Below, piece by piece: positions 21,121-34,200 of a stretch of DNA of 64,000 bases (within the stretch, counting starts at the first letter, position 1; each line of letters opens with the position of its first letter). Where the stretch lies: the NCBI GenBank assembly GCA_036172665.1, contig JAYKNF010000015.1:1674001-1738000 (forward strand). Direction: 5' to 3'. Made by a program: the position numbers and the translations under genes. The stretch is from Prosopocoilus inquinatus. Its lineage: Eukaryota > Arthropoda > Insecta > Coleoptera > Lucanidae. The notes beneath the pieces were generated by a model, which worked only from the letters and a program-made list of their open reading frames with translations, was not told the DNA's origin and ran no database searches.

Positions 21121-23220
21121 ATGTGTTATTTCGTTCAAAACTATTTCCAGCTCCTGCTGAGTCCGAGAAATTCGTATCTCATATCAGAGTTACTGGAGTC
21201 CATCGTAACTTGAAATAACATGATAGATAAGTAAGGATCGATTAGATACATCACAGGAACAACGCTAATACGTGTTGTTTCGTTCAAAACTATTTTCAGC
21301 TTCTGCTGCGTCCGAGAACTTCGTATCTCACATCAGAGTTACTGGAGTGCATCGTAAAGTCAAATAACATGATAGATAAGTAAGTATCCATTAGAAACAT
21401 CACAGGAACGACGCTAATACGTGTTGTTTCGTTCAAAACTTTTTCCAGCTTCTGCTGCGTCCGAGAACTTCGTATCTCACATCAGAGTTACTGGAGTGCA
21501 TCGTAAAGTCAAATAACATGATAGATAAGTAAGTATCCATTAGAAACATCACAGGAACGACGCTAATACGTGTTGTTTCGTTCAAAACTTTTTCCAGCTT
21601 CTGCTGCGTCCGAAAACTTCGTATATCACATCAGAGTTACTGGAGTCCATCGTAACGTCAAATAACATGATAGATAAGTAAGGATCGATTAGATACATCA
21701 CAGGAACAACGCTGATACGTGTTGTTTCGTTCAAAACTATTTCCAGGTTCAGCTGCGTCCGAGAACTTCGTATCTCACATCAGAGTTACTGGAGTCCATC
21801 GTAACGTGAAATAACATGATAGATAAGTAAGGATCGATTAGATACATCACAGGAACAACGCTAATACGTGTTGTTTCGTTCAAAACTATTTCCAGCTTCT
21901 GCTGCGTCCGAAAACTTCGTATCTCACGTCAGAGTTACTGGAGTCCGTTGAAACGTCAAATAACATGATAGATAAGTAAGGATCGATTAGACACATCACA
22001 GGAACAACGCCAATACGTGTTGTTTCGTTCAAAACTATTTCCAGCTTCTGCTGCGTCCGAGAACTTCGTATCTCACATCAGAGTTACTGGAGTCGGTTGA
22101 AACGTCAAATAACATAGTAGATAAGTAAGGATCGATTAGATACATCACAGGAACAACGATAATACGTGTTGTTTCGTTCAGAACTATTTCCAGCTCCTGC
22201 TGCGTCCGAGAACTTCGTATCTCACATCAGAGTTACTGGAGTCCATCATAACGTCAAATAGCATGATAGATAAGTAAGGATCGATTAGATACATCACAGG
22301 AAGAACGCTAATATGTGTTGTTTCGTTCACAACTATTTCCAGCTCCTGCTGAGTCCGAGAAATTCGTATCTCATATCAGAGTTACTGGAGTCCATCGTAA
22401 CTTGAAATAACATGATAGATAAGTAAGGATCGATTAGATACATCACAGGAACAACGCTAATACGTGTTGTTTCGTTCAAAACTATTTTCAGCTTCTGCTG
22501 CGTCCGAGAACTTCGTATCTCACATCAGAGTTACTGGAGTGCATCGTAAAGTCAAATAACATGATAGATAAGTAAGTATCCATTAGAAACATCACAGGAA
22601 CGACGCTAATACGTGTTGTTTCGTTCAAAACTTTTTCCAGCTTCTGCTGCGTCCGAAAACTTCGTATATCACATCAGAGTTACTGGAGTCCATCGTAACG
22701 TCAAATAACATGATAGATAAGTAAGGATCGATTAGATACATCACAGGAACAACGCTGATACGTGTTGTTTCGTTCAAAACTATTTCCAGGTTCAGCTGCG
22801 TCCGAGAACTTCGTATCTCACATCAGAGTTACTGGAGTCCATCGTAACGTGAAATAACATGATAGATAAGTAAGGATCGATTAGATACATCACAGGAACA
22901 ACGCTAATACGTGTTGTTTCGTTCAAAACTATTTCCAGCTTCTGCTGCGTCCGAAAACTTCGTATCTCACGTCAGAGTTACTGGAGTCCGTTGAAACGTC
23001 AAATAACATGATAGATAAGTAAGGATCGATTAGACACATCACAGGAACAACGCTAATACGTGTTGTTTCGTTCAAAACTATTTCCAGCTTCTGCTGCGTC
23101 CGAGAACTTCGTATCTCACATCAGAGTTACTGGAGTCCGTTGAAACGTCAAATAACATAGTAGATAAGTAAGGATCGATTAGATACATCACAGGAACAAC
23201 GATAATACGTGTTGTTTCGT
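21121..23220 (+). repeat. Tandem higher-order copies of 8 and 7 monomers within type A block 1
   Basis: A run of eight monomers from about 21,121 is followed by a near-copy of seven from about 22,313. The offset is 1,192 bp (8 x 149) at the left and 1,043 bp (7 x 149) at the right. The second copy has one fewer of the monomers carrying AAGTATCCATTAGAAAC (21,381 and 21,530 versus 22,573 only). Confidence 0.8.
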
Positions 23221-24856
23221 TCAGAACTATTTCCAGCTCCTGCTGCGTCCGAGAACTTCGTATCTCACATCAGAGTTACTGGAGTCCATCGTAACGTCAA
23301 ATAACATGATAGATAAGTAAGGATCGATTAGATACATTACAGGAACAACGCTAATACGTGTTATTTCGTTCAAAACTATTTCCAGCTCCTGCTGAGCCCG
23401 AGAACTTCGTATCTCATATCAGAGTTACTGGAGTCCATCGTAACTTGAAATAACATGATAGATAAGTAAGAATCGATTAGATACATCACAGGAACAACGC
23501 TAATACGTGTTGTTTCGTTCAAAACTATTTTCAGCTTCTGCTGCGTCCGAGAACTTCGTATCTCACATCAGAGTTACTGGAGTGCATCGCAAAGTCAAAT
23601 AACATGATAGATAAGTAAGTATCGATTAGAAACATCACAGGAACAACGCTAATACGTGTTATTTCGTTCAAAACTATTTCCAGCTCCTGCTGAGTCCGAG
23701 AACTTCGTATCTCACATCAGAGTTACTGGAGTCCATCGTAACGTCAAATAACATGATAGATAAGTAATGATCGATTAGATACATCCCAGGAACAACGCTA
23801 ATACGTGTTGTTTCGTTCAAAGCTATTTCCAGCTTCTGCTGCGTCCGAGAACTTCGTATCTCACATCAGAGTTACTGGAGTCCATCATAACGTCAAATAG
23901 CATGATAGATAAGTAAGGATCGATTAGATACATCACAGGAACAACGATAATACGTGTTGTTTCGTTCAGAACTATTTCCAGCTCCTGCTGCGTCCGAGAA
24001 CTTCGTATCTCACATCAGAGTTACTGGAGTCCATCATAACGTCAAATAGCGTGATAGATAAGTAAGGATCGATTAGATACATGACAGGAAGAACGCTAAT
24101 ATGTGTTGTTTCGTTCGAAACTTTTTCCAGCTTCTGCTGCGTCCGAAAATTTCGTATATCACATCAGAGATACTGGAGTCCATCGTAACGTCAAATAACA
24201 AGATAGATAAGTAAGGATCGATTAGATACATCATAGGAACAACGCTAATACGTGTTATTTCGTTCAAAACTATTTCCAGCTCCTGCTGAGACCGAGAACT
24301 TCGTATCTCACATCAGAGTTACTGGAGTCCATCGTAACGTCAAATAACATGATAGATAAGTAATGATCGATTAGATACATCACAGGAACAACGCTAATAC
24401 GTGTTGTTTCGTTCAAAGCTATTTCCAGCTTCTGCTGCGTCCGAGAACTTCGTATCTCACATCAGAGTTACTGGAGTCCATCGTAACGTCAAATAACATG
24501 ATAGATAAGTAATGATCGATTAGATACATCACAGGAACAACGCTAATACGTGTTATTTCGTTCAAAACTATTTCCAGCTCCTGCTGAGTCCGAGAACTTC
24601 GTATCTCACATCAGAGATAATGGAGCCCGTTGAAACGTCAAATAACATGATAGATAAGTAAGGATCGATTAGACACATCACAGGAACAACGCTAATACGT
24701 GTTATTTCGTACAAAACTATTTCCAGCTCCTGCTGAGTCCGAGAACTTCGTATCTCACATCAGAGTTACTGGAGTCGATCGTAAAGTCAAATAACATGAT
24801 AGATAAGTAAGGATCGATTAGATACATCACAGGAACAACGCTAATACGTGATGTAT

Positions 24857-25123
24857 CCTGTGATGTATCTAATCGATCCTTACTTATCTATCTTGTTATT
24901 TGACGTTACGATGGACTCCAGTAACTCTGATGTGAGATACGAAATTTTCGGACGCAGCAGAAGCTGGAAATAGTTTTGAACGAAACAAGTGTTGTTTCGT
25001 TCAAAACTATTTCCAGCTTCTGCTGCGTCCGAAAACTTCGTATCTCACATCAGAGTTACTGGAGTCCATCGTAACGTCAAATAACAAGATAGATAAGTAA
25101 GGATCGATTAGATACATCACAGG
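24857..25123. repeat. Near-perfect palindrome: inverted monomer facing its neighbour
   Basis: 24,857-24,988 (132 bp) is the reverse complement of the satellite 2 monomer and matches 24,992-25,123 as an inverted repeat. I see one mismatch (an AATTT/AACTT difference), no indels and a 3-nt spacer, GTG. Upstream DNA ends at AATACGTG and downstream resumes with GTGTTGTTTCG, so the forward register continues as if the inverted copy had been inserted. GATGTATC is doubled at the left edge. It is the only inverted unit I noticed in the array. It could be a fold-back replication product or an assembly artefact. Confidence 0.93.
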
Positions 25124-26033
25124 AACAACGCTAATACCTGTTACTTCGTTCAAAACTATTTCCAGCTCCTGCTGAGTCCGAGAACTTCGTATCTCACATC
25201 AGAGTTACTGGAGTCCATCGTAACGTCAAATAACATGATAGATAAGTAAGGATCGATTAGATACATCACAGGAACAACGCTAATACGTGTTGTTTCGTTC
25301 AAAACTATTTCCAGGTTCAGCTGCGTCCGAGAACTTCGTATCTCACATCAGAGTTACTGGAATCCATCGTAACGTGAAATAACATGATAGATAAGTAAGG
25401 ATCGATTAGATACATCACAGGAACAACGCTAATACGTGTTGTTTCGTTCAAAATTATTTCCAGCTTCTGCTGCGTCCGAAGACTTCGTATCTCACATCAG
25501 AGTTACTGGAGTCCGTTGAAACGTCAAATAACATGATAGATAAGTAAAGATCGATTAGACACATCACAGGAACAACGCTAATACGTGTTGTTTCGTTCAA
25601 AACTATATCCAGCTTCTGCTGCGTCCGAGAACTTCGTATCTCACATCAGAGTTACTGGAGTCCATCGTAACGTCAAATATCATGATAGATAAGTAAGGAT
25701 CGATTAGATACATCACAGGAACAACGCTAATACGTGTTATTTCGTTCAAAACTATTTCCAGCTATTGCTGAGTCCGAGAATTTGGTATCTCACATCAGAG
25801 TTACTGGAGTCCGTTGAAACGTCAAATAACATGATAGATAAGTAAGGATCGATTAGATACATCACAAGAACAACGCTAGTACGTGTTATTTCGTTCAAGA
25901 CTATTTCCAGCTCCTGCTGAGTCCGAGAACTTCGTATCTCATATCAGAGTTACTGGAGTCCGTTGAAACGTCAAATAACATAGTAGATAAGTAAGGATCG
26001 ATTAGATACATCACAGGAACAACGCTAATACCT

Positions 26034-26096
26034 GTTTTTTAAGATAGATAAGTAAGGATCGATTAGATACATCACAGGAACAACGCTAATACGTGT
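26034..26096 (+). repeat. Truncated satellite 2 monomer, poly-T junction (copy 1)
   Basis: The sequence jumps from CTAATACCTGTTTTTT straight to AAGATAGATAAG, losing roughly the central 85-90 bp of a monomer. The same junction recurs near 28,032, 31,223 and 45,121. Confidence 0.85.
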
Positions 26097-26329
26097 TGTT
26101 TCGTTCAAAATTATTTCCAGCTTCTGATGCGTCCGAAAACTTCGTATCTCAAATCAGAGTTACTGGAGTCCATCGTAACGTCAAATAACAAGATAAGTAA
26201 GTAAGGATCGATTAGATACATCACAGGAACAACGCTAATACGTGTTATTTCGTTCAAAACTATTTCCAGCTCCTGCTGAGTCCGAGAAATTCGTATCTCA
26301 CATCAGAGTTACTGGAGTCCGTTGAAACG

Positions 26330-27500
26330 TCAAATAACATAGTAGATGAGTAAGGATCGATTAAATTCATCACAGGAACAACGCTAATACGTGTTGTTTC
26401 GTTCAGAACTATTTCCAGCTCCTGCTGCGTCCGAGAATTTCGTATCTCACATCAGAGTTACTGGAGTCCATCGTAACTTGAAATAACATGATAGATAAGT
26501 AAGGATCGATTAGATACATCACAGGAACAACGCTAATACGTGTTGTTTCGTTCAGAACTATTTCCAGCTCCTGCTGCGTCCGAGAACATCGTATCTCACA
26601 TCAGAGTTACTGGAGTCCATCGTAACTTCAAATAACATGATAGATAAGTAAGGATCGATTAGATACATCACAGGAACAACGCTAATACGTGTTGTTTCGT
26701 TCAAAACTATTTCCAGCTCCTGTTGAGTCCGAGAACCTCGTATTTCACATCAGAGTTACTGGAGCCCATCGTAAAGTCAAATAACATGATAGATAAGTAA
26801 GGATCGATTAGATACATCACAGGAACGACGCTAATACGTGTTGTTTCGTTCAAAACTATTTCCAGCTCCTGCTGAGTCCGAGAACTTCGTATCTCATATC
26901 AGAGGTACTGGAGTGCATCGTAACGTCAAATAACATGATAGATAAGTAAGGATCGATTAGATACATCACAGGAACAACGCTAATACGTGTTGTTTCGTTC
27001 AAAACTATTTCCAGCTTCTGCTGCGTCCGAAAACTTGGTATATCACATCAGAGTTACTGGGGTCCATCGTAACTTGAAATAACATGATAGATAAGTAAGG
27101 ATCGATTAGATACAGCACAGGAACAACGCTAATACGTGTTGTTTCGTTCAAAACAATTTCCAGCATCTGCTGCGTCCGAGAACTTCGTATCTCACATCAG
27201 AGTTACTGGAGTGCATCGTAACGTCAAATAACATGATAGATAAGTAAGGATCGATTAGACACATCACAGGAACAACGCTAATACGTGTTATTTCGTACAA
27301 AACTATTTCCAGCTCCTGCTGAGTCCGAGAACTTCGTATCTCACATCAGAGTTACTGGAGTCGATCGTAAAGTCAAATAACATGATAGATAAGTAAGGAT
27401 CGATTAGATACATCACAGGAACAACGCTAATACGTGTTGTTTCGTTTAAAACTATTTCCAGCTTCTGCTGCGTCCGAAAACTTCGTATCTCACATCAGAG
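26330..27500 (+). repeat. Segmental duplication a, copy 1 (pairs with 29,818-30,988)
   Basis: Ordered rare variants recur at a constant 3,488-bp offset, for example AGTAGATGAG (26,341 and 29,829) and GGAGCCCATC (26,761 and 30,249). Confidence 0.75.
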
Positions 27501-28031
27501 TTACTGGAGTCCATCGTAACGTCAAATAACAAGATAGATAAGTAAGGATCGATTAGATACATCACAGGAACAACGCTAATACCTGTTACTTCGTTCAAAA
27601 CTATTTCCAGCTCCTGCTGAGTCCGAGAACTTCGTATCTCACATCAGAGTTACTGGAGTCCATCGTAACGTCAAATAACATGATAGATAAGTAAGGATCG
27701 ATTAGATACATCACAGGAACAACGCTAATACGTGTTGTTTCGTTCAAAACTATTTCCAGGTTCAGCTGCGTCCGAGAACTTCGTATCTCACATCAGAGTT
27801 ACTGAAGTCCGTTGAAACGTCAAATAACATGATAGATAAGTAAAGATCGATTAGACACATCACAGGAACAACGCTAATACGTGTTGTTTCGTTCAAAACT
27901 ATATCCAGTTTCTGCTGCGTCCGAGAACTTCGTATCTCACATCAGAGTTACTGGAGTCCATCGTAACGTCAAATATCATGATAGATAAGTAAGGATCGAT
28001 TAGATACATCACAGGAACAACGCTAATACGT

Positions 28032-28094
28032 GTTTTTTAAGATAGATAAGTAAGGATCGATTAGATACTTCACAGGAACAACGCTAATACGTGT
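28032..28094 (+). repeat. Truncated satellite 2 monomer, poly-T junction (copy 2)
   Basis: Same deletion junction as at 26,034, but preceded by AATACGTG rather than AATACCTG. It pairs with the copy at 31,223 as part of a duplication with a 3,191-bp offset. Confidence 0.85.
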
Positions 28095-29817
28095 TGTTTC
28101 GTTCAAAACTATTTCCAGCTTCTGCTGCGTCCGAAAACTTTGTATCTCACATCAGAGTTACTGGAGTCCATCGTAACGTCAAATATCATGATAGATAAGT
28201 AAGGATCGATTAGATACATCACAGGAACAACGCTAATACGTGTTATTTCGTTCAAAACTATTTCCAGCTCCTGCTGAGACCGAGAAATTCGTATCTCACA
28301 TCAGAGTTACTGGAGTCCGTTGAAACGTCAAATAACATAGTAGATGAGTAAGGATCGATTAGATTCATCACAGGAACAACGCTAATACGTGTTGTTTCGT
28401 TCAGAACTATTTCCAGCTCCTGCTGCGTCCGAGAATTTCGTATCTCACATCAGAGTTACTGGAGTCCATCGTAACGTCAAATAACAAGATAGATAAGTAA
28501 GGATCGATTAGATACATCACAGGAACAACGCTAATACGTGTTGTTTCGTTCAAAACAATTTCCAGCATCTGCTGCGTCCGAGAACTTCGTATCTCACATC
28601 AGAGTTACTGGAGTGCATCGTAACGTCAAATAACAAGATAGATAAGTAAGGATCGATTAGATACATCGCAGGAACAACGCTAATACGTGTTGTTTCGTTG
28701 AAAACTATTTCCAGCTTCTGCTGCGTTCGAAAACTTCGTATCTCACATCAGAGTTACTGGAGTCCATCGTAAAGTCAAATAACATGATAGATAAGTAAGG
28801 ATCGATTAGATACATCACAGGAACAACGCTAATACGTGTTGTTTCGTTCAGAACTATTTCCAGCTCCTGCTGCGTCCGAGAACTTCGTATCTCACATCAG
28901 AGTTACTGGAGTCCATCGTAACGTCAAATAACATGATAGATAAGTAATGATCGATTAGATACATCACAGGAACAACGCTAATACGTGTTATTTCGTTCAA
29001 AACTATTTCCAGCTCCTGCTGAGTCCGAGAACTTCGTATCTCACATCAGAGATAATGGAGCCCGTTGAAACGTCAAATAACATGATAGATAAGTAAGGAT
29101 CGATTAGACACATCACAGGAACAACGCTAATACGTGTTATTTCGTACAAAACTATTTCCAGCTCCTGCTGAGTCCGAGAACTTCGTATCTCACATCAGAG
29201 TTACTGGAGTCGATCGTAAAGTCAAATAACATGATAGATAAGTAAGGATCGATTAGATACATCACAGGAACAACGCTAATACGTGTTGTTTCGTTCAAAA
29301 CTATTTCCAGCTTCTGCTGCGTCCGAAAACTTCGTATCTCACATCAGAGTTACTGGAGTCCATCGTAACGTCAAATAACAAGATAGATAAGTAAGGATCG
29401 ATTAGATACATCACAGGAACAACGCTAATACCTGTTACTTCGTTCAAAACTATTTCCAGCTCCTGCTGAGTCCGAGAACTTCGTATCTCACATCAGAGTT
29501 ACTGGAGTCCATCGTAACGTCAAATAACATGATAGATAAGTAAGGATCGATTAGATACATCACAGGAACAACGCTAATACGTGTTGTTTCGTTCAAAACT
29601 ATTTCCAGGTTCAGCTGCGTCCGAGAACTTCGTATCTCACATCAGAGTTACTGGAATCCATCGTAACGTGTAATAACATGATAGATAAGTAAGGATCGAT
29701 TAGATACATCACAGGAACAACGCTAATACGTGTTGTTTCGTTCAAAATTATTTCCAGCTTCTGCTGCGTCCGAAAACTTCGTATCTCACATCAGAGTTAC
29801 TGAAGTCCGTTGAAACG

Positions 29818-30988
29818 TCAAATAACATAGTAGATGAGTAAGGATCGATTAAATTCATCACAGGAACAACGCTAATACGTGTTGTTTCGTTCAGAACTAT
29901 TTCCAGCTCCTGCTGCGTCCGAGAATTTCGTATCTCACATCAGAGTTACTGGAGTCCATTTTAACTTGAAATAACATGATAGATAAGTAAGGATCGATTA
30001 GATACATCACAGGAACAACGCTAATACGTGTTGTTTCGTTCAGAACTATTTCCAGCTCCTGCTGCGTCCGAGAACATCGTATCTCACATCAGAGTTACTG
30101 GAGTCCATCGTAACTTCAAATAACATGATAGTTAAGTAAGGATCGATTAGATACATCACAGGAACAACGCTAATACGTGCTGTTTCGTTCAAAACTATTT
30201 CCAGCTCCTGTTGAGTCCGAGAACCTCGTATTTCACATCAGAGTTACTGGAGCCCATCGTAAAGTCAAATAACATGATAGATAAGTAAGGATCGATTAGA
30301 TACATCACAGGAACGACGCTAATACGTGTTGTTTCGTTCAAAACTATTTCCAGCTCCTGCTGAGTCCGAGAACTTCGTATCTCATATCAGAGGTACTGGA
30401 GTGCATCGTAACGTCAAATAACATGATAGATAAGTAAGGATCGATTAGATACATCACAGGAACAACGCTAATACGTGTTGTTTCGTTCAAAACTATTTCC
30501 AGCTTCTGCTGCGTAAGAAAACTTGGTATATCACATCAGAGTTACTGGGGTCCATCGTAAACTTGAAATAACATGATAGATAAGTAAGGATCGATTAGAT
30601 ACAGCACAGGAACAACGCTAATACGTGTTGTTTCGTTCAAAACAATTTCCAGCATCTGCTGCGTCCGAGAACTTCGTATCTCACATCAGAGTTACTGGAG
30701 TGCATCGTAACGTCAAATAACATGATAGATAAGTAAGGATCGATTAGACACATCACAGGAACAACGCTAATACGTGTTATTTCGTACAAAACTATTTCCA
30801 GCTCCTGCTGAGTCCGAGAACTTCGTATCTCACATCAGAGTTACTGGAGTCGATCGTAAAGTCAAATAACATGATAGATAAGTAAGGATCGATTAGATAC
30901 ATCACAGGAACAACGCTAATACGTGTTGTTTCGTTCAAAACTATTTCCAGCTTCTGCTGCGTCCGAAAACTTCGTATCTCACATCAGA
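29818..30988 (+). repeat. Segmental duplication a, copy 2
   Basis: Collinear with 26,330-27,500, with a few private changes such as GCGTAAGAAAAC near 30,513 and an extra A in CGTAAACTTG near 30,557. Confidence 0.75.
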
Positions 30989-31222
30989 GTTACTGAAGTC
31001 CGTTGAAACGTCAAATAACATGATAGATAAGTAAAGATCGATTAGACACATCACAGGAACAACGCTAATACGTGTTGTTTCGTTCAAAACTATATCCAGT
31101 TTCTGCTGCGTCCGAGAACTTCGTATCTCACATCAGAGTTACTGGAGTCCATCGTAACGTCAAATATCATGATAGGTAAGTAAGGATCGATTAGATACAT
31201 CACAGGAACAACGCTAATACGT

Positions 31223-31285
31223 GTTTTTTAAGATAGATAAGTAAGGATCGATTAGATACTTCACAGGAACAACGCTAATACGTGT
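31223..31285 (+). repeat. Truncated satellite 2 monomer, poly-T junction (copy 3)
   Basis: Matches the 28,032 copy, including the following GATACTTCACAGG variant. It was copied along with its surroundings. Confidence 0.85.
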
Positions 31286-34200
31286 TGTTTCGTTCAAAAC
31301 TATTTCCAGCTTATGCTGCGTCCGAGAATTTCGTATCTCACATCAGAGTTACTGGAGTCCATCGTAACGTCAAATAACATGATAGATAAGTAAGGATCGA
31401 TTAGATACATCACAGGAACAACGCTAATACGTGTTGTTTCATTCAAAACTATTTCCAGCTTCTGCTGCGTCCGAAAACTTGGTATCTCACATCAGAGTTA
31501 CTGGAGTCCATCGTAACTTGAAATAACTTGATAGATAAGTAAGGATCGATTAGATACATCACAGGAACAACGCTAATACGTGTTATTTCGTTCAAAACTA
31601 TTTCCAGCTCCTGCTGAGACCGAGAAATTCGTATCTCACATCAGAGTTACTGGAGTCCGTTGAAACGTCAAATAACATAGTAGATGAGTAAGGATCGATT
31701 AGATTCATCACAGGAACAACGCTAATACGTGTTGTTTCGTTCAGAACTATTTCCAGCTTATGCTGCGTCCGAGAATTTCGTATCTCACATCAGAGTTACT
31801 GGAGTCCATCGTAACGTCAAATAACATGATAGATAAGTAAGGATCGATTAGATACATCACAGGAACAACGCTAATACGTGTTGTTTCGTTCAAAACTATT
31901 TCCAGCTTCTGCTGCGTCCGAAAACTTGGTATCTCACATCAGAGTTACTGGAGTCCATCGTAACTTGAAATAACATGATAGATAAGTAAGGATCGATTAG
32001 ATACATCACAGGAACAACGCTAATACGTGTTGTTTCGTTCAGAACTATTTCCAGCTCCTGCTGCGTCCGAGAACATCGTATCTCACATCAGAGTTACTGG
32101 AGTCCATCGTAACTTCAAGTAACATGATAGATAAGTAAGGATCGATTAGATACATCACAGGAACAACGCTAATACGTGTTGTTTCGTTCAAAACTATTTC
32201 CAGCTCCTGTTGAGTCCGAGAACCTCGTATTTCACATCAGAGTTACTGGAGTCCATCGTAAAGTCAAATAACATGATAGATAAGTGAGGATCGATTAGAT
32301 ACATCACAGGAACGACGCTAATACGTGTTGTTTCGTTCAAAACTATTTCCAGCTCCTGCTGAGTCCGAGAACTTCGTATCTCATATCAGAGGTACTGGAG
32401 TGCATCGTAACGTCAAATAACATGATAGATAAGTAAGGATCGATTAGATACATCACAGGAACAACGCTAATACGTGTTGTTTCGTTCAAAACAATTTCCA
32501 GCATCTGCTGCGTCCGAGAAATTCGTATCTCACATCAGAGTTACTGGAGTGCATCGTAACGTCAAATAACAAGATAGATAAGTAAGGATCGATTAGATAC
32601 ATCGCAGGAACAACGCTAATACGTGTTGTTTCGTTCAAAACTATTTCCAGCTTCTGCTGCGTTCGAAAACTTCGTATCTCAAATCAGAGTTACTGGAGTC
32701 CATCGTAACGTCAAATAACAAGATAGATAAGTAAGGATCGATTAGATACATCACAGGAACAACGCTAATACGTGTTGTTTCGTTCAAAACTATTTCCAGC
32801 TTCTGCTGCGTCCGAAAACTTGGTATCTCACATCAGAGTTACTGGAGTCCATCGTAACTTGAAATAACATGATAGATAAGTAAGGATAGATTAGATACAT
32901 CGCAGGAACAACGCTAATACGTGTTGTTTCGTTCAAAACTATTTCCAGCTTCTGCTGCGTCCGAAAACTTGTTATCTCACATCAGAGTTACTGGGGTCCA
33001 TCGTAACTTGAAATAACATGATAGATAAGTAAGGATCGATTAGATACATCACAGCAACAACGCTAATACGTGTTATTTCGTTCAAAACAATATCCAGTTT
33101 CTGCTGCGTCCGAGAACTTCGTATCTCACATCAGAGTTACTGGAGTGCATCGTAACGTCAAACAACAAGATAGATAAGTAAGGATCGATTAGATACATCA
33201 CAGGAACCACGCTAATACGTGTTTTTTCGTTCAAAACTATTTCCAGCTTCTGCTGCGTCCAAGAACTTCGTATCTCACATCAGAGTTACTGGAGTCCATC
33301 GTAACGTCAAATAACATGATAGATAAGTAATTATCAATTAGATACATCACAGGAACAACGCTAATACGTGTTATTTCGTTCAAAACTATTTCCAGCTCCT
33401 GCTGAGTCCGAGAACTTCGTATCTCACATCAGAGATAATGGAGCCCGTTGAAAAGTCAAATAACATGATAGATAAGTAAGGATCGATTAGACACATCACA
33501 GGAACAACGCTAATACCTGTTATTTCGTACAAAACTATTTCCAGCTCCTGCTGAGTCCGAGAACTTCGTATCTCACATCAGAGATACTGGAGTCGATCGT
33601 AAAGTCAAATAACATGATAGATAAGTAAGGATCGATTAGATACATCATAGGAACAACGCTAATACGTGTTGTTTCGTTCAAAACTATTTCCAGCTTCTGC
33701 TGCGTCCGAAAACTTCGTATCTCACATCAGAGTTACTGGAGTCCATCGTAACGTCAAATAACAAGATAGATAAGTAAGGATCGATTAGATACATCACAGG
33801 AACAACGCTAATACCTGTTACTTCATTCAAAACTATTTCCAGCTCCTGCTGAGTCCGAGAACTTCGTATCTCACATCAGAGTTACTGGAGTCCATCGTAA
33901 AGTCAAATAACATGATAGATAAGTAAGGATCGATTAGATACATCACAGGAACGACGCTAATACGTGTTGTTTCGTTCAAAACTATTTCCAGCTCCTGCTG
34001 AGTCCGAGAACTTCATATCTCATATCAGAGGTACTGGAGTGCATCGTAACGTCAAATAACATGATAGATAAGTAAGGATCGATTAGATACATCACAGGAA
34101 CAACGCTAATACCTGTTATTTCGTACAAAACTATTTCCAGCTCCTGCTGAGTCCGAGAACTTCGTATCTCACATCAGAGTTACTGGAGTCGATCGTAAAG

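Noticed and set aside
24857..24988. Inverted segment as a transposon terminal inverted repeat
   Set aside because: Its whole length is ordinary satellite 2 monomer in reverse, with no internal element. Only a 3-bp GTG repeat could be read as a target duplication.
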